Notes under the pieces: model-generated
Told to the model about the DNA's origin: nothing
Seen by the model: the letters and a program-made list of their open reading frames with translations, nothing else
The model's database searches: none
Shown: one piece after another, positions 16,985 to 23,801 of the stretch
How the letters are laid out: each line of letters begins with the position of its first letter
Numbering within the stretch: position 1 is the stretch's first letter
NCBI GenBank assembly: GCA_963975495.1
Contig: CAXBID010000025.1
Location: 1 to 23,801 of the forward strand
DNA length: 23,801 nt
From: CAXBID01 sp963975495
GTDB taxonomy: Bacteria; Bacteroidota; Bacteroidia; Flavobacteriales; Flavobacteriaceae
Direction: 5' to 3'
Program-made: the position numbers and the translations under genes

Positions 16985-17416
16985 ATGAAAAAAATTACAT
17001 TTTCTTTACTCGCCACAATATTTTTTACTAGTATTTTCCACACACAAACCGTTAGCATACCCGGCACTAATTTTGAAACAGCTCTTGTGAATTCTGGAAT
17101 AGACACTAATAGTATAAATGGTAACATTTTAATTTCTGATGCTCAAGGAATAACCACTTTAAATATATCAAATGAAAACATTACTGATATAACGGGTATT
17201 TCAGCCTTTGAGGATTTGGTAAGTTTAAATTGCATCAATAATGCAATAACAACTTTGAACCTTAGTCAAAACTTAAGTTTAGAAACATTAGTATGCGGAA
17301 ATAACCATTTAACATCTTTAAACATCAGTCAAAATAATGTACTGAGATTATTAAACTGTAATAACAATTCACTTAGTAATGCGAATCAAGGGTTTAGAAC
17401 AAAAAAACAAGCCTAA
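16985..17416 (+). pseudogene. Leucine-rich-repeat surface protein, truncated by an IS
   Basis: A signal peptide (about 1-21) is followed by an N-terminal region (SIPGTNFETALVNSGIDTN) typical of Bacteroidota secreted leucine-rich-repeat proteins. Short 21-residue-type repeats follow (ITTLNLSQNLSLETLVCGNN, LTSLNISQNNVLRLLNCNNN). The native sequence ends near residue 132, where the IS982-type terminal repeat begins; the last residues (ANQGFRTKKQA) come from the IS. Family members usually run several hundred residues and end in a type IX secretion sorting domain, which is missing. The sequence to the right of the IS does not continue the repeats, so the 3' part has been lost by deletion or rearrangement as well as interrupted. 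Confidence 0.8.
17377..17394 (+). repeat. Left terminal inverted repeat of the IS982 element
   Basis: TAATGCGAATCAAGGGTT is an exact reverse complement of 18399-18416. The first bases (TAAT) may be host sequence. Confidence 0.85.
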
Positions 17417-17495
17417 TTAGTTGAAAAACAACGCCTTAAACTTGTTTAAGTTATTGATTATCAGAATATTAATAGTCAATTTCAACAAGATTATT

Positions 17496-18400
17496 TTGAA
17501 TACAAAAACCCATAACAAGGATTACAAGTTAGTGAAAATATATTGTTATGTCTGTGAAAAATTCGAGCAGGACCTACAATACAGATGTGAGCGCTTTAGC
17601 AACAACAGAGAGCCCAAGCCCACGGATCAAGAGATCATAACCATATACCTGTTCGTGGTGCAGCACCAGGGAATTTTAAAATGAACAAGATACACCAGTT
17701 TGCAATGGAGTACCTGCTGGATTGGTTTCCTGATCTGGGGAGCTACCAGGCCTTTAACAATAGGCTCAACAGGGTTTCCTGCGTAATGGTCCCCTTGTTG
17801 AAGCACTCTTGGATGAATTTGCCCCAAAAGAGCGCTCCTTGGACCATAGTGTGCTGGATTTCATGCCCATCATTATCTGTTCGGGAAAACGTGCAGGAAA
17901 AGTAGCCCCAGAAATTACAGCCAAAGGCTATTGTCCCACAAAAAGCATGTATTATTACGGCATGAAGTTGCATGCTTTGGGTTTTTGCAATACGGGCAGG
18001 TTGCCACATCCGGAACGGACCATATTTACACCGGCCTGCGTAAGCGACCTTACCCTTTATAAGGATGCTTGGCCTAAAATTGAAGACCGCACGTTCTTTG
18101 GGGACAAAATATACCACGACAGCGCTTTTTTTAAGAACATGGACCACACGTTCAATTCTCAAATGTTAAGGTCGTAAAGGCCGTCAAAGGAATGGCGGAT
18201 GTTTTAAAGAAATTTGACAGGGCTTGCAATGACCTTTATTCAAGGGCGGTTCGAAGACCAGGCAGCCGATAGAAGCCCTGTTCAGTTGGCTTATCGAGAG
18301 ATCCGATATACATAGAGCAAGCAAGGTCAGGTCCACAAAAGGCCTGACGCTACACGTGTGCGGAAGACCGGCCACTGCTTTTATTGTCCTGATTTTTTAA
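17496..18400 (+). pseudogene. IS982-family transposase, multiply frameshifted
   Basis: Pieces of one DDE transposase are spread over three frames. The N-terminal part (LVKIYCYVCEKFEQDLQ, PTDQEIITIYLFV) is in one frame to about 17680, and QFAMEYLLDWFPDLGSYQAF in a second to about 17800. DEFAPKERSLDHSVLD, GKRAGKVAPEITAKGYC and YYYGMKLHALGF follow in a third. After a stop at 18175-18177 two further shifts give AVKGMADVLKKFD and finally ERSDIHRASKVRSTKGL. At least four frameshifts or stops make it non-functional. The putative start is a TTG at 17496, possibly a mutated ATG. Identification rests on recalled IS982 features, not on a search. Confidence 0.85.
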
Positions 18401-18416
18401 CCCTTGATTCGCATTA
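18399..18416 (-). repeat. Right terminal inverted repeat of the IS982 element
   Basis: Exact reverse complement of 17377-17394. It overlaps the stop codon of the transposase remnant. Confidence 0.85.
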
Positions 18417-18495
18417 TTATTAGTTTTATCAAAATTTGATATCTCTTCTTTTTTATCAATATCATACAATAAAAGAATTTCTTGAAACGAACTAT

Positions 18496-18517
18496 CCTCG
18501 AGGCAGAGCCATAGAGG
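18496..18517 (+). repeat. Short element, copy A
   Basis: The core CCTCGAGGCAGAGCC...GAGG resembles copy B at 18674-18694 (CCCCGACGCAGAGCG...GAGG), sharing GCAGAGC and the flanking CC/GAGG; downstream both continue with a similar ATT and TTCG pattern. Confidence 0.4.
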
Positions 18518-18558
18518 TATTTCGCTCGTTTCATTTTGACTTTAGGGTCAAAAATCGA

Positions 18559-18576
18559 TCCCGAAAGCTTTCGGGA
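18559..18576. repeat. 18-bp perfect palindrome
   Basis: TCCCGAAAG and CTTTCGGGA abut with no spacer. It could be part of a dispersed palindromic repeat or a protein-binding site. Confidence 0.55.
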
Positions 18577-18673
18577 CTGTTATTTAGATTCCCGTTTTAC
18601 TCATTGATTACTATTTCTATAATTCTGTATTCGTGAATCTGCGATTTCACGGGAATGACAATTTCAACGGAAA

Positions 18674-18694
18674 CCCCGACGCAGAGCGTCGAGG
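18674..18694. repeat. Inverted repeat CCCCGACGC-AGA-GCGTCGAGG
   Basis: A 9-bp stem with one mismatch and a 3-nt loop. The CCCCGACGC arm is also in the inverted repeat at 3697-3718. Confidence 0.5.
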
Positions 18695-18796
18695 AATTCT
18701 TTTCGATTAAAACACCATCTATTAATTGTTCTATGTGAGATTGACTATATCCAAGAAAAGTACTAGACAATTAATAAAATATATTTGAAACTGAGA

Positions 18797-19051
18797 TTAA
18801 TTGAATATTAAAAGAATAACTGTAAGAAATACAGATAATCTTAAAGTGGTTTCAGCAACACAAGTGGTTGTATAACTTCTACTTTTAATACGTTGTCTAA
18901 TTCCATAAATTGATTTTGAAGATGCATTATTTAAACTTTCGTTTACAACATTTTTATATTTAGAATTTAAAAATCCTAAAGGCTTCACTATTAAGTCTTC
19001 TTGTTGTTTTGGTAATGGCTCTAAATCTTCAATTGTTAATACTAATTCCAT
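18797..19051 (-). CDS. Small hypothetical protein with C-terminal hydrophobic tail
   Basis: An ATG-started frame of 84 residues. The N-terminal half is polar (MELVLTIEDLEPLPKQQEDL), the middle is basic (RQRIKSRS), and the last 15 residues (LRLSVFLTVILLIFN) are hydrophobic, so a tail-anchored protein is conceivable. No family is recognised and no promoter match is seen. It is isolated between the repeat patch and trkH, so it may also be a remnant or a chance frame. Nothing recognisable lies in 19052-19202. Confidence 0.4.
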   Translation of the reverse strand: MELVLTIEDLEPLPKQQEDLIVKPLGFLNSKYKNVVNESLNNASSKSIYGIRQRIKSRSYTTTCVAETTLRLSVFLTVILLIFN

Positions 19052-19202
19052 GATTGATTGTTTTAATGGTTATATAATAGAGACGTTTATACAACAAAAT
19101 TGTTACATTAAAAGAAACTCTAACGCATTAAAAATCAAACTTAAAAACTCAAAATACCTTATAAATACTGATGGTTTTGAAAAATGAAAATTTTTTGGAA
19201 TT

Positions 19203-20696
19203 TTATCTATTTCGCCAAAAGAAAGGCGTTAATAAAATAAGAACAGTAAACAATTCCAAACGCCCAATAAGCATTAAAAAACTACACCACCACTTACCTA
19301 TACTTGGTAAATTTGAATAATTATTTACAGGCCCGAAATCACCTAAAGCAGGCCCCACATTTCCTAAACTTGACGCTGCTAAGCCAATGGCAGATTCAAA
19401 TTCTATTCCCATCATAGAAAATCCTAATCCACCTATAATGAACGATAGCATATAAAGAATAAAAAAGCCCAAAATATTAAACACGATTTCTCCAGAAATG
19501 GCCTTATTATTATATCGAACAGGTAAAACCGCATTAGGGTGTAAAGTGCGTTTAAACTCTAAAAAACCATTTTTTATCAAAATTAAATGACGCATCACTT
19601 TCACCCCGCCCGATGTACTTCCTGCCGAACCTCCTAAAAACATAAGTCCGAAAAATAAAACCACCAAAAAGGGTGTCCACATGGTATAATCTGCTGTAAC
19701 AAAACCTGTGGTGGTAATAACAGATATTACTTGAAACGAACCGTGCCTAAAAGCACTTTCGGCTTCCCCCCAAACCATGGGGTGCGCTATGGATGAGGCA
19801 GAAACATCGGCCTTAAAATAAATGATTAATGCTGCAATAACAGTAAAAACTATTATAAATTTAAAATAAAGTTTAAACTCCTCGTCCTTTATTATTTTCT
19901 GAACTTTTCCTGTAAACGCAAAGTAACTCAATACAAAATTTGTACCCGCTAAAAACATAAATACGATGATGATATATTGAATTATGGGTTGCCCATTCCA
20001 ATAAGCAACACTTGCGTTTTTAGTAGAAAAACCACCTGTTGAGAGTGTACACAACGCATGATTTATAGCATCAAAAAACGACATACCAGCAACTTGCAAC
20101 AAAATAGTTTCAGCGGCGGTATATCCAAAATAAATAAGCCATAATCGTTTTGCGGTATCTGTAATTCTTGGGTGTAATTTATCGGCACTTGGTCCAGGAG
20201 CTTCTGCTGCAAATAATTCCATACCTCCTATTCCCAATAATGGCAAAATAGCAATAGCCAGAACGATGATGCCCATACCACCAATCCAATGGGTTAAACT
20301 GCGCCAAAATAAAATACCTTTTGGCATCGCTTCAATATCATTTAGTATGGAAGCACCTGTTGTGGTATAACCAGACATCGTTTCAAAAAACGCATTTGTA
20401 AAGCTAGGAATTGCCCCGGTAAACAAATACGGAATAGTTCCTGAAAGTGTCATGATTATCCACCCAAATGCTACTACTACATAACCTTCTCGCCTATTCA
20501 TTTCTTTTCTATGTTTCAAGGAAGACAACATGGAAATAACACCTAAAACTAAAACCAAAACGCCTGAAAAAACTAGATTTAGCGTAACGCCATCTTTGTA
20601 AATAAAACTTACAAGTGCAGAAATAAGCATGAATCCACCATTGAATAATAACAGCAAACCGAAAAAATGGAGAATAATTCTATAATTTAGTTTCAC
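19203..20696 (-). CDS. trkH: Trk-type potassium uptake membrane subunit
   Basis: This 497-residue inner-membrane protein with about ten helices forms the potassium pathway. All four pore-loop filters of the SKT superfamily are visible: TTTGAS at 111-116, STGGFS at 219-224, TTTGFV at 328-333 and NVGPA at 446-450. GSAGSTSGGVK near 356-366 is the usual gating/connector segment. I chose the GTG at 20696 (VKLNYRIILHFFG), 16 nt past the trkA stop; the frame has no ATG upstream, and a TTG at 20768 would overlap trkA and add an odd leader. It is the second gene of the trkA-trkH operon. Confidence 0.93.
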   Translation of the reverse strand: MKLNYRIILHFFGLLLLFNGGFMLISALVSFIYKDGVTLNLVFSGVLVLVLGVISMLSSLKHRKEMNRREGYVVVAFGWIIMTLSGTIPYLFTGAIPSFTNAFFETMSGYTTTGASILNDIEAMPKGILFWRSLTHWIGGMGIIVLAIAILPLLGIGGMELFAAEAPGPSADKLHPRITDTAKRLWLIYFGYTAAETILLQVAGMSFFDAINHALCTLSTGGFSTKNASVAYWNGQPIIQYIIIVFMFLAGTNFVLSYFAFTGKVQKIIKDEEFKLYFKFIIVFTVIAALIIYFKADVSASSIAHPMVWGEAESAFRHGSFQVISVITTTGFVTADYTMWTPFLVVLFFGLMFLGGSAGSTSGGVKVMRHLILIKNGFLEFKRTLHPNAVLPVRYNNKAISGEIVFNILGFFILYMLSFIIGGLGFSMMGIEFESAIGLAASSLGNVGPALGDFGPVNNYSNLPSIGKWWCSFLMLIGRLELFTVLILLTPFFWRNR

Positions 20697-20712
20697 GCAG
20701 ATTTGAATTAGG

Positions 20713-22068
20713 CTAAAAGAAAAAACTTTCGACTTTTTTAATTGAATTTTGCAAACAACAAACAACAACCCGATCTCCTGCTATAATTTTAAAATCGCCA
20801 AGAGCAAGCATCCCATCGCCACCTCTTATTACGCCACCAATAATAGCGCTAAGTGGGAAATTAATACTCTTAATTTCTTTATCACAAATCTTAGATTTTG
20901 GTTTTACAATAAATTCTAAAAGTTCAGCATCCATAGTGCTTAATTTTGTCATCGCAACAACATCACCTTTCCTTATGTATCTAAAAATGCTATTGGCTGC
21001 CAAAAGTTTTTTGTTTATTATGGTATCTATACCTATGGAATGGGAAAGATCGAAATAATCCATATTTTCTACTAAAGCAATGGTTTTTTTAACCCCCCTA
21101 TTTTTAGCTACAAGGCTAGAAATGATATTAGTTTCAGAATTTCCAGTAACAGCAATAAAGGCATCCATATCCGATATGCTTTCTTCTTCTAACAACTCAA
21201 CATGTCGTCCGTCTCCATTGATTACTAATGCGTTAGGCAAACGATCGGCCAATTCAAAAGCGCGTTCTTTATCATTTTCAAACAACTTTACATTAAATCT
21301 CCCCTGTACTTTTGTTAAACTCTTTGCTGTTTTTCTTCCAATTCTTCCACCTCCAAGAATCATAACATCTTTAATTTGAGTTTTATATAAACCAGCCAAT
21401 TTACATAACTCCTCATCGCCTCCTTTGGATGTAATAAAAACCACATGATCGCCTTTAGCAAACATGGTATTTCCTCTCGGAATAATTGTTAAATGGGAAC
21501 CATAACGTTGAATAGCAATGGGCACAAAGTGTACGTTTGGAATCATTTGAGCTGCTTCTTTAACAGATTTCCCAATAATCTTAGCGGCTTCTGTTAAGTT
21601 TAAACCCAACATGGTTAATGCGCCATTTTCAAACTCATAGGTATCATTAAAAACAGATTGATTTAATAAAAGTTGAATTTCTGCTGCTGCTAACTGTTCT
21701 GGAGAAATTAATTCGTCAATTCCAAATTTGGCAAATCCAATTTTGTTTTTAAAATCAATAAATTCAGTATTGGAAATTCTTGCTATAGTTTTTTGTGCTC
21801 CAAGTTGTTTGGCTAATACACAAGCTGTAATATTAGTAGTTTGGGACGATGTTACTGCTATAAATAATTCCGCAGCATTAACTTTTGCCTCAGTTAATAT
21901 TCTTATAGAGGTTGCATCTCCTTTTAGAACCTTAATGTCCAAATGAGAATTTGCATATACCAGACTATCTTTATTGGGGTCAATTAAAGTAATTTCTTGG
22001 GATTCGTAAGACAATAATTTTGCTAAATGAAATCCAACTTCACCAGCTCCTGCAATGATTATTTTCAT
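20713..22068 (-). CDS. trkA: Trk potassium uptake regulatory subunit
   Basis: This 451-residue cytoplasmic protein has two tandem RCK modules, each an NAD-binding Rossmann domain plus a small C-terminal domain. The first Rossmann motif is GAGEVG at 7-12 with Asp30 after the second strand; the second is GGGRIG at 239-244. The C-terminal ligand-binding parts lie at about 140-220 and 370-451. TrkA binds nucleotide and gates TrkH. It is immediately upstream of trkH on the same strand, which fixes the pairing. A -7 match (CAAATATA on the plus strand at 22094-22101) lies 25 nt before the ATG, without an obvious -33 box. Confidence 0.95.
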   Translation of the reverse strand: MKIIIAGAGEVGFHLAKLLSYESQEITLIDPNKDSLVYANSHLDIKVLKGDATSIRILTEAKVNAAELFIAVTSSQTTNITACVLAKQLGAQKTIARISNTEFIDFKNKIGFAKFGIDELISPEQLAAAEIQLLLNQSVFNDTYEFENGALTMLGLNLTEAAKIIGKSVKEAAQMIPNVHFVPIAIQRYGSHLTIIPRGNTMFAKGDHVVFITSKGGDEELCKLAGLYKTQIKDVMILGGGRIGRKTAKSLTKVQGRFNVKLFENDKERAFELADRLPNALVINGDGRHVELLEEESISDMDAFIAVTGNSETNIISSLVAKNRGVKKTIALVENMDYFDLSHSIGIDTIINKKLLAANSIFRYIRKGDVVAMTKLSTMDAELLEFIVKPKSKICDKEIKSINFPLSAIIGGVIRGGDGMLALGDFKIIAGDRVVVCCLQNSIKKVESFFF

Positions 22069-22155
22069 TTTTTATCAATCATAAAAAGTAGAGCAAATAT
22101 ACTACAAAATTAATATTGCTATATTAATTTTACTCAATATAATGTGGTAACACTA

Positions 22156-22187
22156 TTGTTTTATACTTTCCGAAAAGGTTATCTTTG
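22156..22187 (+). promoter_or_regulatory. Bacteroidota-type promoter of ubiE-porT
   Basis: TTG at 22156-22158, 21 nt, TATCTTTG at 22180-22187. It overlaps the first possible TTG start codon of ubiE (22185), so that codon probably lies upstream of the transcript and the next TTG at 22203 is the better start. Confidence 0.6.
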
Positions 22188-22202
22188 GCAAAAATTTCAG
22201 AT

Positions 22203-22931
22203 TTGTCAAAAGTTAAGCCCTATAAGGATAGTGATTTAGGTAAAAAAGAGCAGGTAACCAAAATGTTTGATACCATTTCTGGTGATTATGATGGCTTAAA
22301 CCGGGTTATTTCGTTCGGAATAGATATTAAGTGGCGTAAAAAAGTAGTAAATATAATTAAGGAAAGTAATCCTGATACGATATTGGATATTGCTACTGGA
22401 ACTGGTGATTTAGCTATTAATCTTGCTGAAACCAACGCGACCAAAATTGTTGGTTTGGATATTAGTAGCGGCATGCTTGATATTGGTAAAGAAAAAATTA
22501 AAAAGAAAAGTTTAGAATTCAAAATTGAAATGGTTTTAGCCGATAGTGAAAATATGCCATTTGAAGATAATAGTTTTGATGCTATTACTGTAGCTTTTGG
22601 AGTGAGAAACTTTGAGACCCTAGAAAACGGTTTAAAGGAAATTTATAGAGTTCTAAAGCCCAATGGCACATTCGTTATTTTAGAAACATCTATGCCAACC
22701 AAATCGCCCTATAAACAAGGTTATAACTTTTATACAAAAAATATTTTACCCTTAATTGGTAAAGTCTTTTCTAAAGATAGAAGTGCTTATAAATATTTAT
22801 GCGAATCTGCATCTGTTTTTCCATATGGGGAAGCTTTAAACAATATTTTACGAAAAATTGGGTTTATTAATGTTGAAGATTTTCCGCAAACCTTTGGTGT
22901 GGCAACAATTTATAAATCGTCTAAGTCATAA
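22203..22931 (+). CDS. ubiE: Demethylmenaquinone methyltransferase (UbiE/MenG)
   Basis: This 242-residue cytoplasmic enzyme transfers a methyl group from S-adenosylmethionine to demethylmenaquinone, the last step of menaquinone synthesis; flavobacteria use menaquinone. The methyltransferase motif DIATGTGDLA is at 62-71 and the family motif AFGVRNFE at 131-138. No ATG precedes the conserved region; TTG codons at 22185 and 22203 are the options. The second gives the N-terminus SKVKPYKDSDLGKKEQ typical of relatives and lies downstream of the promoter. The gene ends 1 nt before the porT ATG, an arrangement found in flavobacteria. Confidence 0.93.
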   Translation: MSKVKPYKDSDLGKKEQVTKMFDTISGDYDGLNRVISFGIDIKWRKKVVNIIKESNPDTILDIATGTGDLAINLAETNATKIVGLDISSGMLDIGKEKIKKKSLEFKIEMVLADSENMPFEDNSFDAITVAFGVRNFETLENGLKEIYRVLKPNGTFVILETSMPTKSPYKQGYNFYTKNILPLIGKVFSKDRSAYKYLCESASVFPYGEALNNILRKIGFINVEDFPQTFGVATIYKSSKS

Positions 22932-22932
22932 T

Positions 22933-23658
22933 ATGAAACACTTTTTTGCAGCAATAGCCTTTTTATTTATCATACAAACATCTAGTGCGCAGTTGTTTAA
23001 AAAAGAGAAAGTAACCTATGATGCCAATCAAGGTCGTGGATCTACAGAAAACAATTTACTACGTTGGGGCTACTTTTTAGGTGTTAACAGCTACGATTTT
23101 AACTTTGATTACAATGAAGATCTGCGTGATATTTACGTAAACAGAAGCCCTGGTTTTAATGTGGGCTTAATAGGAAACATACGTATTAATAGTTTTATAG
23201 ATTTACGCTTAGAACCTGGTTTACTTATTACTACAAGAGAGTTGTATTACAGTCGCATGTATTTTGATGGCACCGAAAAAGATTCCGATTTAATTAGGGA
23301 AGTTAAATCAACTTACATCCATATTCCTTTATTGTTAAAGATTTCTACCAAGCGAATCAATAATTTTAAACCGTTTATTGTTGGTGGTTTTTCTACTGCT
23401 TTAAACTTATCAAGTAACGAAGATAATCCTGAAGACAACAAAAACGGGCAGTTTAGAACCAAAACCAGTCCATTGTTTTACGAATTGGGTTTTGGTATCG
23501 ATATGTATTTATACAACTTTAAATTCACACCTTCTATTCGTGGATTATTTGGAATTAATGATGAATTGGTTAGGGATGAAGACCCAAACAGCCCATGGAC
23601 AAGCAATATTGCGGGTATGAAAACGCGTGGTGTTTTTATTAATTTTACGTTTCAGTAA
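22933..23658 (+). CDS. porT: Type IX secretion / gliding outer-membrane protein PorT
   Basis: This 241-residue protein has a signal peptide (1-20, ending SSAQ) followed by FKKEKVTYDANQGRGSTENN, a first barrel strand WGYFLGVNSYDFNF, and further strands (RSPGFNVGLIGNIRI, IDLRLEPGLLITTREL, YIHIPLLLKIST, KPFIVGGFSTALNL) to an aromatic end (GVFINFTFQ). PorT is needed for the type IX secretion system that exports proteins with C-terminal sorting domains. The ubiE-porT pairing supports the call over a generic barrel. The frame stays open upstream inside ubiE, but the ATG at 22933 begins the signal peptide and is 1 nt after the ubiE stop. Confidence 0.88.
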   Translation: MKHFFAAIAFLFIIQTSSAQLFKKEKVTYDANQGRGSTENNLLRWGYFLGVNSYDFNFDYNEDLRDIYVNRSPGFNVGLIGNIRINSFIDLRLEPGLLITTRELYYSRMYFDGTEKDSDLIREVKSTYIHIPLLLKISTKRINNFKPFIVGGFSTALNLSSNEDNPEDNKNGQFRTKTSPLFYELGFGIDMYLYNFKFTPSIRGLFGINDELVRDEDPNSPWTSNIAGMKTRGVFINFTFQ

Positions 23659-23774
23659 AAACAGTTTTCAGTCGCAGTTTTGAGTTGCTTTACTAACTTA
23701 TAACAAACTCTATAGGTTAAATTAACGTGAGTTCGAGATAGTTATCAGGAACATATAGCTTAATGGAGTGTATT

Positions 23775-23801
23775 CCCTCCTTGAGGAGGGTTAGGGAGGT
23801 G
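23775..23801. repeat. REP-like palindromic element at the window edge
   Basis: CCCTCC-TTGA-GGAGGG is followed by TTAGGGAGGTG and cut by the window end. The design (CCTCC/GGAGG hairpin plus a G-rich tail) is of the kind scattered between genes in flavobacterial genomes; the element at 4597-4615 is similar. It lies downstream of porT and might also help end transcription. Confidence 0.5.

Larger units (their letters stand above)
17377..18416 (+). mobile_element. Decayed IS982-family insertion sequence
   Basis: The element is bounded by matching 18-bp terminal inverted repeats (17377-17394 and 18399-18416) and contains one broken IS982-type transposase. It is about 1.04 kb, the usual size for the family. 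Its transposase region is visibly richer in G and C than the flanks, which suggests acquisition. No clear target-site duplication can be seen; the exact ends could be a few bases further in. Confidence 0.85.
18417..18796. other. Non-coding, repeat-rich stretch right of the IS
   Basis: No convincing gene. It contains a related pair of short elements (18496-18517 and 18674-18694), a perfect palindrome (18559-18576) and a spaced ATTCCCG...CGGGAAT pair (about 18590-18656). The composition suggests debris of small dispersed palindromic elements next to the decayed IS. Confidence 0.5.

Noticed and set aside
17627..18375. Minus-strand frames across the IS
   Set aside because: Complement of the transposase remnant; the conserved transposase motifs are all on the plus strand.
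17371..18425. Target-site duplication around the IS
   Set aside because: No direct repeat longer than 2 nt matches under any plausible choice of ends.
18436..18636. 66-codon plus-strand frame right of the IS
   Set aside because: Runs through palindromic repeats and shows no protein-like pattern.

Overview
The window is a low-GC chromosomal segment from a marine-type member of the Flavobacteriaceae (Bacteroidota). The evidence is a fused SecDF, a TonB receptor with an STN domain next to FecR and an ECF sigma factor, PorT of the type IX secretion system beside ubiE/menG, a FecR C-terminal DUF4974-like region, and Bacteroidota-type promoters (TTG-N19-21-TAnnTTTG). Shine-Dalgarno sequences are essentially absent. 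No rRNA, tRNA or CRISPR array was seen.

Layout. 1-518 is a gene-free edge ending in the secDF terminator. 519-5549 is a minus-strand housekeeping block: secDF, a small membrane-anchored protein that looks related to part of SecD, and malate dehydrogenase. 5791-6801 (minus) is a DUF6588-like outer-membrane protein with its own promoter. 6907-10936 (minus) is a cell-surface signalling operon: ECF sigma factor, FecR-type anti-sigma factor, TonB-dependent receptor. Divergent from it, 11101-14532 (plus) holds a possible 33-residue membrane peptide, a lipoprotein with Cys-bounded duplicated modules, a lipoprotein metalloprotease resembling archaemetzincins, a small beta-barrel protein and a secreted His/Cys-rich protein. 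gyrB (14620-16569, minus) converges on these across a strong bidirectional terminator. 16985-18416 is a leucine-rich-repeat gene cut by a decayed IS982-family element, followed by a repeat-rich non-coding patch. 19203-22068 (minus) is the trkA-trkH potassium uptake operon. 22203-23658 (plus) is ubiE/menG-porT.

Main discovery. A two-part motif, TAGGGTAAA - exactly 13 nt - GTCTTA, occurs four times and only around the sigma/FecR/receptor cluster: in front of fecR (minus), in front of the 33-residue peptide, in front of the lipoprotein, and in front of the His/Cys-rich protein. Its GTC-containing downstream box, its placement and its fixed spacing fit the promoter of the locally encoded ECF sigma factor. 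The model is that an unknown ligand taken up by the TonB receptor is sensed through FecR, releasing the sigma factor, which then raises fecR-receptor transcription and turns on a divergent set of envelope proteins. The His/Cys-rich product hints at a metal-related role, but this is inference. The sigma gene itself has no such site, so the positive loop acts on fecR and the receptor only.
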